From Setaria digitata (Eukaryota > Nematoda > Chromadorea > Rhabditida > Setariidae), in the NCBI GenBank assembly GCA_003640385.1, contig RCAB01000058.1:149845-213844 (forward strand): a stretch of DNA of 64,000 nucleotides, read 5' to 3'. This document shows, piece by piece, positions 51,904-63,831 of this stretch; position 1 is the first letter of the stretch; every line of letters begins with the position of its first letter. The notes beneath the pieces were generated by a model, which was not told the origin of the DNA, ran no database searches, and worked only from the letters and a program-made list of their open reading frames with translations. A program made the position numbers and the translations under genes.

Positions 51904-52195
51904 AAGTCAAGTCAAAAGAACTGCTCCAGCTATCTATCTCATCTATCTGTCTATCCTTTGTGTAAAACGAGTGCTGAAACATTTTTGAAAAATATTCAGC
52001 TCACAAATTACTAACACAGAATCTACTCTTCTATCAGTTATGAAGTTTCCATCTTCTCCAGAATCAGCCAACAGTAGCTGTAACAAATTGGGATAGAAAA
52101 TTGAAAAGATTGTAATATATGCATGAAAATTAGCAAATAATTAATAGTAAAATGATGGTTTATAAAATCAGTTCGGTTCATAGCCATCATCGAGA

Positions 52196-52594
52196 ATGGC
52201 CGCCTTCTCCAGTCATACTACTCAAGCGGTTCTTCTGAAGTTTCTTTATTTCGTGCTAACTTGCTACTGTATTTACAGTGCAGCAAGAGTATTGCCAACT
52301 GAAGAGTCGTTATTCGTGAAGCACACGACAGTGTTCAATATCAAAAGTCCGATGTATATGCAGAATATCAACGCGAAGAAAGTGCTCTCATTACTGGAGG
52401 AGACATTCCAGGAAGTGCTTGAAGAAATAAATAACGAAAAAACGGATTTCACGGAGGAGCGGAAGTACCGACAGCGTCGTTTTATACCTTCATTCAGCAT
52501 GAACATGCTATCATCAAATGATAACAAGGAAATAAACTTGGAAGTGGACCGCGTCAAGGCAATTATCAGTCGTGAACCAACTGAGGAAGCTTAG
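52196..52594 (+). CDS. Small secreted protein, possible peptide-hormone precursor
   Basis: Single-exon frame of 132 aa. I do not recognise the family. Residues 10-30 are hydrophobic (AVLLKFLYFVLTCYCIYSAA), an apparent signal peptide with likely cleavage after YSAA. The rest is hydrophilic and helix-prone (VLSLLEETFQEVLEEINNEK) and contains RKYRQRR, a furin-type multibasic site at about 88-94. This would release a 38-residue C-terminal peptide beginning FIPSFSMNML and ending REPTEEA. The mature part has no Cys, so no insulin-like fold, and no C-terminal Gly, so no classical amidation. The start context (GAGAATGGCC) is good. The opposite strand also has an open frame across most of this gene, but without comparable features. 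A secreted role is inferred; coding status is likely but unproven. Confidence 0.6.
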   Translation: MAAFSSHTTQAVLLKFLYFVLTCYCIYSAARVLPTEESLFVKHTTVFNIKSPMYMQNINAKKVLSLLEETFQEVLEEINNEKTDFTEERKYRQRRFIPSFSMNMLSSNDNKEINLEVDRVKAIISREPTEEA

Positions 52595-53291
52595 TTCGCG
52601 TGTGACAGGCATGGGTCGATGCCACTTTGTCGGATTGTTCCATAAAATTGTAAGAGTTCAACGATTATAAAAATGTCACAAGTCTTTTGAAGAATTCAGC
52701 ATTGCATGGAAAAATTAGCACTGAGGGAGAAGAAAAGAAAGAATGGCATGGAGATATGTGATGTGACATTCCGCTTCCCATGCTATCTGTAGTTCATACA
52801 AAACCAGCTGATTAACTTGAATTAAAAATAACGCCTAGTTTGAAACATCAATCAGTAGAATTCTGAAAACTTCAACTGATCGACAAAGTTTCAACTAGAG
52901 ATTCCTTCTTTTTTCCATGAAAGTTATCAACAAAATGTGAGTTCCATGAGTAAAACATCTTAATAATAATCGTGAATTTTGAAGTAAAATGAAATTACCT
53001 GATGAAGACAAGTATCTAATTTGACAAGACAAATAACAACCATATTAATTTGCTTAATACCATTATGATGATGAATACAAAATTGTAACTGTGGTTGGAT
53101 AGCTACTAGGGGCCCAGTATCCTAGGCTTAGGATTTTTTTTTTTTTTTTGGCGATAAAATACTCATTCTTTATTTCCTACATGACAGAATCAATGTGAAC
53201 ATCTCATTCCAATCCGCTTTTAAGATCATTCAAAAAATTAACAGATATAGATGAAATCACGATAGCGTTTCCATTTTATTCAAAAAAAACT
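52595..53291. other. Short intergenic stretch
   Basis: 3' flank of the plus-strand gene and of the minus-strand gene ending at 53292. Contains a poly-T tract near 53133-53148. No gene seen. Confidence 0.4.
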
Positions 53292-53789
53292 TTAAAAGAG
53301 GAACCTTCCCAGAGGACTACGTCGTGCGTGACTGACAGAAGCATCTTGTCTGGAAAGTTGATAACGGTCATTTTCCGCAGAATTCGTTCGACAGCTACTA
53401 TCTAGCACTGTTACAGTACGACGTGATTGACGTTTCGGAAAAGCGGTAGCACCAGTACCCTTAAAAACAGCACGCGTTCAATTCACTCTCAAAAATTTCA
53501 ACATCAAAAGTGTTCGTAGGTATATTAAATATTAAAATAGAAAATTTAAACTTACACCAGTAAGTTTAAATTTCTCCTTTGGTGGTGATGAGAGGGGAAA
53601 GAAAGGTTGCGAATCGAAAGGTGCCACGGTTGACGAGATGATGGTACCTTTAGCGGTGCCATCCAAACAATCACCGGCAACTGCTGTACCGTTGTTACCT
53701 GTGGTCGTCAGTTGTCGGTGCTGTAATTGTTGTTCCTCTAAGGTAACCGTCGTCGTTGTTACTGCTACTTTGTTTTCGTCTTTCAAACA
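53292..53789 (-). CDS. Two 3' exons of an unidentified low-complexity protein
   Basis: Exon 53556-53789 (78 codons, phase 0 at both ends, GT donor GTAAGT) joins exon 53292-53459 (55 codons plus TAA). The first is Thr/Ser/Gln-rich (VAVTTTTVTLEEQQLQHRQL) and ends PPKEKFKLTG. The second begins GTGATAFPKRQSRRTV and ends RRSPLGRFLF. Strong codon-level bias and matching phases support coding. The 5' part of the gene was not found. The donor phase of the nearest upstream exon (54608-54858) does not fit, so this is probably a separate gene or has an unseen exon between. No function can be given. Confidence 0.45.
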
Positions 53790-54607
53790 CTAAAATTCAT
53801 TCATTTATCAATTATCTTACTGAATTTTGTCAGCGATGACTCAATGAAAGTACAATGAGAGATTAAAGATGAGAAATATGACCAGGAATATTTAATGATT
53901 AATTAGGCCTTGCTAATAACAAAGATGAGGCTTTTCCTTAAAAGAATTTAAAAAGAAAAAATTCAATTTTAATTTGAATAAGAAATTGCATTAATTTCCT
54001 TCATACAAAGAGAGATGAGGAACAACTATGTGATTTCGGCCAAAATGTTCGCCTAATTATCACTGTACTTCTTTGTAATCTTCAAATAATTTTTTAAATA
54101 CTGCATCAGCGATCACTGTGAGTGGAATTTTTCCAGTTTTAATTCATTTTCGCATCAAAATTAATTAAAGGCAAGTGGAGGGTGATCGGTAAATGATTAG
54201 ATGGTAAAATGGATGAAAAAAGATTGATAAATGATAAGTGAAGAGTGATTCAATTTTGCTTACCACTCATGGAATCATACCTGACTAAATAAAGTATGTA
54301 AAGAAACTGTTCAACATGAACAAGAAAAAATGATTCAAATTCTAAATAATTTCTTCATAGAAGAAAAATCCAATCATACAACTTTTGCATTCACGTTATT
54401 TCTTCGTCAGAAAAATTTTTCCAAAATTTGACAGTTTTGAAATAATTTGAAATTACATGAACTGAATTATGATTTCTGAAAAAAAAAAAGAGGCGAATGA
54501 AGAGATTAGGAGAAATCTGAAGCTGTCGATCATGCATTTAATGTCAATTCATTTCTCGAAATTTTAACAACAGTAACAGAGTTCTTCCGGTGATTCCACA
54601 AATGGCT
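53790..54607. other. Gap between minus-strand exons
   Basis: AT-rich, no exon supported; either an intron or an intergenic spacer. Confidence 0.35.
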
Positions 54608-56470
54608 TTACGTTTTATAGCTTCCTCCAAAATAAATATCACGAATATGTGAAATGAAAGGAGATGAATTAGCTAAAGCTCTTCCCATACAGCTAATCAA
54701 ACAGTCTTCCAATGGTATGTGTAATATGTCCAATGAACTAACAACACCCTTACTAATTAGACGAATATCTCGAAACACATTTCCGGGATCACTCTTATTC
54801 CTCCCTTTAGATATTATTAACATTCCCACAGAAATACCGGTATTTAAAAATCGATGCACTGAATAAATAAAAGAGTGAAGTGGACAGTTTCTCGTACTCC
54901 ATCATGTGTCGATCTTACTCACTGATATTTAAACTGTTAAGTTCCAGCTTAGCGTTGTAGATTTGAAGGATGAAGATATACATATATTGAAAAGAACAGT
55001 TGAAGGTTCTTCTGGGTTAAAATTAGATCTGAGTAAACAAAATAAAAAAGGTAATCGTGGCTAGAATCGAAAAGATCCAATTGCGTTGTCTTTCATCTGC
55101 TTCTGATCTTTCTGCAATAGCTAACTACTTCACAACTATTAATTACTCCAAATCACTACCGTTTTCAAATATATTTTCTCGCATGGCGGAAATGACGTCT
55201 GATTAGTTCTCTGCAGGGAAAAGGTTAACAAAACATACGTCAGAATGTATTTACAAAAGATATATCTGTCAAGGCTATCATTTGCCATGGCATCATTCAG
55301 TCATTTCACGTCACTCTTATAACTTTCCCATTTTTTCGCCTATCACATTCCGAAATATATTCATAAATTGGCATTTTGGAAAATTTGTTTCGGGAAAAAT
55401 TTTTCAGTTTTGATGACCAGGTGCAATTCATTAAAATCAAAGGAAGAACAAAGAAAAGTTTCCATATCTTTTCACCAATATTTAAAAGTTTTCTTTTGCT
55501 CCTTTAACACTCTTGAAGTTAAAATACAAAGAAAAGCTTTTGGAGTAATATTTCAGATACTTTTTTTTCTTTTTTAAACTAGCTATTTTTAAAAAAAATC
55601 AGTTATCATTTCCAGCTAAAATACCGTCAATAATTCAATTAATGCATGATTTAAATAACATATGTAAAATAATTAATAAGGCCAAGTTAAAATGGAACTG
55701 GCATTAATTACCATCAGTCTAATTCATTACTCTGCTAGTTAGTAAGTGTTATTTATAAATGAAGTATACGGTGAAGGTTCGATTCCTCTAAAATTGCACT
55801 TATAAGTCAGCAGTCTGTTAGGAAGGCATTGATCGAGTAGTGAGTGAGGACATGAGACGAGACAATATGAAAGGTTTCCATTTGGTCTTCCTCTTTAATA
55901 CAACTTTTTATTTCTATACCTTTCTAGAGGGCTTCAGTCAAGTAAAGTCTTTCTCTCTTTCTTCAAAGCAAAATGTTTGTGTCTCTTTTCCTGCTGGAGA
56001 ATGGCCAAATTTCAGAAAAATAACACCAAAAGTTGCAAAAATCAATACATAAACTGAGAATTTTGATGGAAAAAGTAATATTTCACAAAAATCAATAACG
56101 AATATTCATAAGCATTGAAAAGAAAATGATCACAAGGATGAAATGGAAAAGAATTGATGAGTGTTTCGGAGATGATAATGAAATTAATTAATATGCATGG
56201 AAAGGTTAAATATTACAGTGTTAGTTGCTCAGGTAGCTCACTTGCTCTGCAAACTAGACAGATGATCGAAGCTGAATTTTCATCATCTTTCCAATACAGT
56301 ACTTATAATTTGTATGTAATAATAACGAACAAATCAAAATTGATTCGGTTATGTCTAACAAACATAGCATCGGTCTAAGAGTTAACACAGTTAGGCCTAA
56401 ATGACTGCAATATACTGATGGAATTATTGGACACGCCAGCAAGCAGCATAATATTTCGCCTCACTCTATG

Positions 56471-56513
<43 letters not shown>

Positions 56514-58740
56514 TGTGTTTGTTTGTGTGCAGACTAGTTTTTCTAGTGTCTCAAGACCGGGAAAAGAGGTCGAGTTTGCTGAAGTTCGAGATTTTCTCGA
56601 CATTTTGCGCTGTCCTTTAGCTGACTGAATATGGAGCATTCTGTGACAGCACTCCCGAAAAAGATCCTTCAGTCAGATCATCCATTTCCTTTTGCTTAGG
56701 ATGTTTCCGAGTATCCGACATCGATCAATATACGGTCTGTTTAGGACTCAGCATTTCCTAGCAATTATGGCTCCTTTTTATGAGGTTTTAAGCATGCTAA
56801 CCACGAAGGATTTGAAGATTTAGTCTCTAAAAGGACCACTTAGAAGTCAGTAAAATAAAACTAACTGAGAGATTCTAACGAAACAAAAAACAGGAAGGGA
56901 TCAGTTGAAAGCGAAGCACTGGAAGGAAGAAGTAAGAGAGAAGTGTATGTGCAAGTAACTCATGGATTCACTACAACTTTACCATTCAAATATAGAAGAC
57001 TGACGCACAATTTACATCTTCAACTCGTACGCTGAAATTCCATTTCACGTAATTAGCCCGATTATCTTCCCACCCATTTAATTTTGTTCACATCTTCGAC
57101 TCGTACGCTGAAATTCCATTTCACGTAAATAGCCCGATTATCTTCCCACCCATTTAATTTTGTTCACATCTTCGACTCGCACGCTGAAATTTCATCGCAC
57201 GTATTTGGGGGACAGAAGATCAGAATGTTTAATATTTACTTCAGGCACTCAGAAGTTGTGACTTTCGAGAGCAGCACGTTTACAAAGAATCAACAGCCTG
57301 TTTCAAATGTTAATTTGTCTCCTTCTTCTCCATCACTCAATTCACTTCTCTCTCGTCCGTTATCACTTGATATGCTTTACATATGAGTTCATTCGATACT
57401 TTTTCAGCATTAAGCAAATAAATATTTAATAATGATTCATAGCTGATGCTTTCCACTGAGCTAAAATAATTCTTAACTCAGCAAGATGGGAGTATTTGCT
57501 TGTTGGTTTTTAGTATATTCAATTGTTAACTACTTTAACTACTCAACCAATAAGGCCATTTCTGTCAAACTCTAAAAAGTATAATGAAAAATTCAATAAT
57601 TATTCGGAGCGAGTAAATCATGAAGGGAATAGAGACTCCTACAAGGAGTTTAATCTCAAAAAAATTATTTCAGTGTCAAAATCTCTGATGCCAAGTTATA
57701 CCTGTAGATGAATAAGAGCCAGATCCGTGGTATATCGACGAAGTCATCAACAGTAACACAACCCATATTTGCTTGACCAGCCTAGTCTCACTTGCTAGAC
57801 TTGAAAATTAGGCAGTTTCTTTTGGTTTTATCTCATTAGACTAGCCATTCTTTCCAGTTAATATTTCAGTACCTTTGACCTGGTAAGCAGTGGTCAAATG
57901 AATGCTGGAAGCATTAACTAATTAACCAACCAACAAACACTTAGCAATTTGTGAATAAATTAAGTAGTTCGTGTAATAATTCTCAATAAAGAATAAATGT
58001 TGCAAAGCATCAATCAATTAATTAATTACCCGGTAATAATTGATAATAACAATGTATTCTAACAATTTAGTTGAATAGATTATTATTGAGTCATCCTTAA
58101 TTTTTGTTATCACCTGAGGATAAGAAAATAAGAGACGCTTTTGCTCACTGACATCGAGTACAGCCATAACCATCAGGAATGATACATACGTTGGCTGTGT
58201 TCATATATTAGATGTTCTGCTATGGACAAGGATGCTAACATCAGAGATTATTTTTCGTAATTAAAAAAGAGCATTGCATCCAATTTAACTCTTCATACTT
58301 TGTGGTCAAAAGAGCTACCAAATTTCACTTAAAGCATCATGAGGTAGGCAATCAAAAATCGGTAATCATATCCCCATAGTCGAGTCTTTCACACTCGGCA
58401 AAATAACAACTCTTTCCAACTTCTCTCCCACGGATGTCACTGCATACAGAATTTAAGATCCTGCCTAAAATTTTCCGGCAAAACTAACTGAAGTGACACA
58501 AAAACAGTCAACTTTCATTTACATGAAATAAAATGCACAACAAATATCTCCAATCGACACAACCGAGCTATTTGAATACCTTGAAACACACAAGACAATA
58601 TATGAAGTTCTTCTTCCATCAAGTTGACAAGTATCAAAATTTTAGATGAACTACCACCTTTTTCAATAACTAAATGCCACTCTAGAGTAGATGATGGCTT
58701 GCCGGTGCAAAGATAACACTTAATAAATCCTGGGACAGAA
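54608..58740 (-). CDS. Candidate 3' exons of an unidentified protein
   Basis: Exon 58580-58740 (acceptor TTTTCAG, donor GTATTC) and terminal exon 54608-54858 (acceptor ATTCAG, stop TAA) share a compatible phase (1). Together they read SSVPGFIKCYLCTGKPSSTL ... ILILVNLMEEELHILSCVFQ, then VHRFLNTGISVGMLIISKGR ... LEDCLISCMGRALANSSPFI ... IYFGGSYKT. This looks like a folded domain rather than random translation, but I do not recognise it. The first exon also fits in phase after the RS-rich frame of 59404-59541. The 3.7-kb intron between them is a weakness. Function unknown. Confidence 0.35.
56477..56512. repeat. (TG)n microsatellite
   Basis: Eighteen uninterrupted TG units followed by a degenerate TGGTGTGTTTG tail. 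Confidence 0.95.
57015..57202. repeat. 76-bp tandem repeat, about 2.5 copies
   Basis: Units start CATCTTCRACTCGTACGCTG at 57015, 57091 and 57167. The copies differ by a few substitutions; the third is partial and diverges after about 35 bases. Confidence 0.93.
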
Positions 58741-59403
58741 CTGAAAATGAGAGGAAAGTAATATAAGAGAAGAAATTTCTTACAACATTACGGATAGATA
58801 TGTAAAAAGAACTAATGCTAATCTCTATCTATAAACAGCTGGAATCACCTCCCTTGATAATTCGAAAAAACTTATGGATCAAATTGCCTTATTTCTCATC
58901 AACAATTCGAAAAATTCAGGTTTTTATTACTTCAGAAACCTGAGGACAAAAAAGAAGAAGAAAGTATTATTACCTCACACGGAGCTAACAACCCTAAACA
59001 ATCACTTCTAGTACGATCAAGTCAAAAGCATTATTGAAGAAATAGGAGTTTCTATAACAAAGAACTGAGCTAGTGTAATTAAATTTTATCACTTCCATTG
59101 CAGTAGTCTTAATTTTATTCTGCTATTCTTCTGCTTGTATAATTCGTGAAAAATTCAGCTTCGGCTTCTTGATCTTAAAGCACAAGTTTATACTTATAGA
59201 ACATAGCCTTCACTGAAATCCAAAAGAAACATAATTGGTCAGGGAATTGCGAAAACATAAAAAGTCCTACTGACTGATTTTCACTCATACTTAAACTAAG
59301 AACTTAGTCTGTCTTTTCGTTTTTTCTTCATGCCAAATTCTTGCAACAAAATAGTTATTTAAAATGACAGGAAAAGAAAATTACTGCAGCAAAAACAGCT
59401 CAC

Positions 59404-59618
59404 CTCAACCGACTACAACAACAACGTCTAGCACAAGATTTTCGTGATCGACTTCTTCGCTGATGAGATTTCCGCGATCGAGTTCCTCGTGTGTAAGATC
59501 TCGGTGTTCTCAAATGATAATGATGATGTCTGTGCCGCTTCCTGAAGTAGACGCATTGAATGCAAATAACAAAAAATATGAAGGAAACTTTATACAGTTC
59601 CGCATCCGCGTTATGCAT
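59404..59618 (-). CDS. Alternative RS-rich reading frame over exon 59428-59541
   Basis: A second open frame covers the last exon of the long disordered gene. From an ATG at 59616-59618 it reads MHNADAELYK, a hydrophobic run VSFIFFVICIQCVYF, RKR, a His run (HRHHHYH), then RTPRSYTRGTRSRKSHQRRS. It ends at a good GT donor (GTGAGC, 59402-59403) whose phase fits the 58580-58740 exon. Either this is a separate first exon of that downstream gene, or the RS composition is a by-product of the other frame. Undecided. Confidence 0.25.
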
Positions 59619-62600
59619 ATTTTGTTTTCACAGATGTTTCGTCTTTGAATACGAATTCAATTCGTTTAAGATGGTTGTAATTGATTTCAATTTTTCATAG
59701 TTGTAGGCACAATGCTCCTGTAACTCCGATTGCTTCCCTTAATTCATTCACGACTTTCGTGATAGGATTAAGAGAAAAAAATGAGATTTAATTCCATAAA
59801 TTCAGTATCCCGTAGATCATGACACTAATAAAAATCTAACTACGGAAAATATCAGAATGAAGACAGTAAAGTGTACTAAAAAGTAATTCTCAAATATATG
59901 CTCTGCGGAACAAGTATCACCATTTTTTCTCAATTCCTGATGAAACACGAGAACCATCAGAGTCTCTGCATATTTCCATACTTTTTTCCTGAACAACTTC
60001 ATCTTCCGTGTTCCGCCAATCATTTCTTGATTTATCCTGCATGGATAAAAACAGAATGCCTCAGCAAAAAATAAGTAACAAAAGCTATTTTCGAGGTTTA
60101 AAAAATGATCAGTTGAATTTCAATTTACTCGAAAAACAACAAAATCATTCGCATGCGATTTTCTCCCTTTCTCGAAAGGGAGCAAATTTATTCTCCAACC
60201 TTTCCTCATCTGCATTAACTGAAAGTATTACCTGCTACGCAAAAGAGTTAAACAAAGGGCAAAAAAACATTCAGTAATACACCGCACTCTAAGCTTAAGT
60301 GGCGTACTCCAGAAACAGAAAGTGAAGGACATAACTACGATTAACATTTGTGACAGTGAAATCACGGAATGTATTGAAACTTCTTACCGAAGCGCATAAA
60401 TCCACTGCTGGTTTTACTCGCGGGTCGAACAGCATCGGTTCCACAGCGTCTTTGTCGGAAAAAAGATTTAGAAGTATTGGAACAGCTTCATCATCCCTAT
60501 GAAAATCAGTATTGATGAAAAATGATAAAACCAGCGGTAAGGAAAGAGAGATAATTTTTATTTACAAAATTAGAAGATGACAGCTTCTACTTGTCACGAA
60601 TAGGAAATCATTAACGAAAAATCTTTTTCATGTATTTCCATTAACTAGTGCATTAATTCCATTCTCTAACTGATGGTTTCTCTTTAAAGGCAGAAACTTG
60701 TAGTTGAAGCAACCTATGTCTAATCTTCCTCATCAAAGAATGCAAACGTACTGATCACCCTCCTCTCCAGTATTATCTTTATCAGAAGATAAATTAATAA
60801 TTGTATCTTCTGTAGATTTTTCCGACATTTCCATCGGAATTGCTTCTTCTTTTAGTACAGTATTCAATTCTACCGGCTCAGCGGGACGTGACTGCTTTCC
60901 TGCAGTTAACAGTAAATTGCAAATGTATTTGAAGATTGCAAAATCAAAAACTGCTAGAAAGACACATTTCATGCCATTAATTTAAATGCAATCTGCTAGT
61001 ATTGAGCCTTCTCTCCCGATATTATTCTTGCTTTTGACCTAGGCATGAAACAAAAATCATTGATTTGTAGCGTTAAAATCAAAAAAGCATGATCAGAACA
61101 TCAACTTAAATACAGCGTTACTTGCTGGTTCCTTTAGTTCTTCTTGCGACTGGGTTCCCTTTAGATGCTCGGAAGAATTATTCCATTCCTTGCCTTCCTT
61201 CGCTTTTTTTGAAAATCTGAAAAACAGCACATAGCGTGGCTAATTTTTTTCCACTTTTTTTTTTTCTTCCGAAACGTAAAATGATAAATGACTCACAAAC
61301 TTATGATATCGAGGTCGACTTCACCAGTTTGTTGTGCGGTTTCTTTTGAGTTTTGAACTTCGTGATTCTTCTGCAGAAACTTCTAAAATTAAGTGGGAGA
61401 ATTTTCACAGCATTTAGAAAGCTCCTCTTATAAAAACATCGATTAAATACGAAAGTCGTTCCGAATGCAAAAAAAAAGAACATGAAAGTCGAAAGAAATG
61501 TATTATGCAAATAAATTACAAAAATCATTTAAAAAAAAAGCAAATTATAAAATTAAGGTAACATTGTGAATCCTATATTTACAAAAATATTTTAATTCTT
61601 GCCGTTCGTAACATATCATGCAGCTCCATAGCACTGTGATTTTGCTGTATATTGGTCTTCGGAGAAGAAATCACTGGTTGCGGTACAACGCTTGAGCTTC
61701 TGCGTGTGCGACCGCCTTGAAAATTTTGACAGCCATTCGAAGCTTGATCAGACATTCTCTGCGACGGCAAGACGGAAAGGGGAGGAAGAGATACTTCGCG
61801 ATGTGTAGAGTTTCTCGCAAAATTTCTTGAGAATTCAGAATAATCTGGAGGTCGACTATTAGCAGGACCAAGTGGCTGACGACACGACACATCTATAATA
61901 TCTCAAAAATACATCTAAGAAGCCGCTATACATAGAAGTGATTCACCTTAATATAGTTATAATACTTGAACTTTAATTTGGATAAAGCAAATAACGTTTA
62001 ACTTCTGACAAAAGCATTTCCATCTTTCTACAATTAAATTTTTACGTTTTGTCAGAGTTACTGACAATCTTCTTATACATTATAACACTAGCCGGAAGTG
62101 CAAATTAAATACCATGGTTTTTCGGAGGGAGAATCGGACCAGCTGGAAGGCTACTTTCGAAGATTCTTGGTCGTTTCTGAGTAGCTGACACCTGAACAAT
62201 TATTTCCGAAAATGATTGTAATGGATCTCTTGTATCTCAGAAAAAGAATCACAAGATAAGAACATCTCAAAACCCTAGAACATGAATCAAGCGCAGTACC
62301 AAATCCAAGAACTCAATTTCGATATCTTATCATTATACTTATGATATAACGATTTGACTATCTAACTCCGTGAATGCACTCAAGAAAACAATTTACTGGG
62401 TTTTGAATCTTGTTGTATGGTAGTCCTGGTCTATTTTCCGCAGAACCAATATGAACAGTCGACTCGAAAGACATATCTGAATTCATTGTCCCTACAAGGG
62501 TTTATATGGAAATGATAGAATGAATATGGGATAAAAAAACCGAGTGTTCAAGTCTTATAAAAGTAGGCCATTAGGAGATAACTGCATTAGTAAAACTGAT

Positions 62601-63831
62601 TAATAAAAAAATTAATAAAATGGAAATTAACATACCGATTTGGGGATTTTTATACGACTGCTTCCTGAACACGTTCTCACTGCTTCCATTCGCACCATTT
62701 GTAGTTGCTAAAAGAGTCAGTTTCTTCGCAATTATTACTGATAATGGACAAGCACTATCTTGAACAATGCTATAATTCATCATCCAAGTACCACTAAAAA
62801 CTGTATTTGTTGAACACTTAGCGGCGAAAATCCTACAAAAGTTAAATATATAGTGCTACAAAGAAAAAAACATCGCAATTATCGAGAGAGAGATGGGAAT
62901 AAAATGTTTTCAAGAAAGTCAGTATACTTTGATACTTTTCTATGATGCCCAAATATCAGAGAAGGAATTATTATGAAGATCCGACAATCCTGGTGCACGT
63001 ATATAATGGACAAATTAGCCTTTTAACACAGAAATAATACTGCTGGGAATTGAAAGGATATATTCAAACAGAACAAACCCCTTTTCAGCAGAACAATTAT
63101 TTCATGGGAAAGACAGAAACATTACCTAAGCCGGAATCTCGAGAAACGCCCGTTTCTACAGTTTGGGGATTACTTGAACCAGTCTGAAATCATTTAAAAT
63201 TGAAAACGCGAACAGTATTCAAGAAAGAAAATGATCTAACTCGGAGCAGTAACCACTACAAATTATCAAGTAGAGTTAAACAGACTCATTAGCACAATGT
63301 TTTTGTTTCTGCGATATAAGCAGAATCTATAATGAACAACCCTCTCTACACACCGTTTTTTCCGGATCATCGATAATGAGAGCCGAAAAGCGAGTTTTGT
63401 CGGTTATTTTCACAGGCAATTTCTTTCGTTTCATCTGAGCACCTCTACCGACCTTTTCGGGAGGTTTCTGAAATCATATAGAAATCCTTCAAATTATACT
63501 ACTATTCTCAGTCCTTTTGTCCAGCATATTTTCTAGCAGAATATAAAACACTACATTCGACAAAGCATGCAATATGCCTTACCAACATTTAATTCAACAT
63601 TTGAGGATGAGAGACGGTACTTTGCTTTAAAAATATACGGTAAGTATTTGTTCTTTCAATATCAAAGGTCAGATCAATAGCTATGCAGAAAGAAAGCTTT
63701 CACTTCATCCTGTTTCATTTTTTTCTCCAAAAGCATTTGTTCTCTCAGTCTCCTTGCCGCTTGCCTTGCCGGTGTAACAGCACGTCCCTTTCTTGAGCAG
63801 TTTGACTCTGATTCAACATTTGAAACAGCAT
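59428..63831 (-). CDS. Long disordered basic protein, 5' end off the window
   Basis: I do not recognise it. Twelve exons join in frame: 63704-63831, 63354-63467, 63126-63183, 62636-62707, 62397-62491, 62113-62191, 61603-61892, 61297-61382, 61122-61216, 60752-60899, 60388-60496, 59428-59541 (stop TAG). The 63831 acceptor shows that more lies to the right. The translation is rich in Ser, Lys, Pro and Asn: RKGRAVTPARQAARRLREQM, QMKRKKLPVKITDKTRFSAL, SVLPSQRMSDQASNG, GRTRRSSSVVPQPVISSPK, an acidic stretch NLSSDKDNTGEEGDQDDEAV, and PILLNLFSDKDAVEPMLFDP. Basic clusters suggest nuclear localisation. There is no membrane segment. The 61603 donor appears to be GC (ACG then GCAAGA). A possible extra exon lies at about 59982-60036 (DKSRNDWRNTEDEVVQEK). 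A chromatin or cell-cycle role is only a guess. Confidence 0.6.

Larger units (their letters stand above)
48744..52195. other. Region upstream of the known TIR-1 exons
   Basis: Between the first placed TIR-1 exon and the small secreted-protein gene. It must contain the missing 5' exon(s) or promoter of TIR-1. One candidate first exon is listed separately at 49992-50088. A TCA/ATC triplet repeat is at 51822-51903. Nothing else could be supported. Confidence 0.4.
54859..58579. other. Long intron or intergenic region with repeats
   Basis: Contains a (TG)n microsatellite at 56477-56512 and a 76-bp tandem repeat at 57015-57202, listed separately. No exon was supported on either strand. A GGTTCGATTCC string at 55776-55786 resembles a tRNA B box, but no cloverleaf forms. 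Confidence 0.4.

Noticed and set aside
51704..51982. Poly-Asp/Asn protein on the minus strand or poly-Ser on the plus strand
   Set aside because: Both are translations of the TCA triplet repeat.
55776..55786. tRNA B-box-like GGTTCGATTCC
   Set aside because: The T-stem has a mismatch and a wobble, and no matching A box, anticodon arm or acceptor stem is found within 80 bases.
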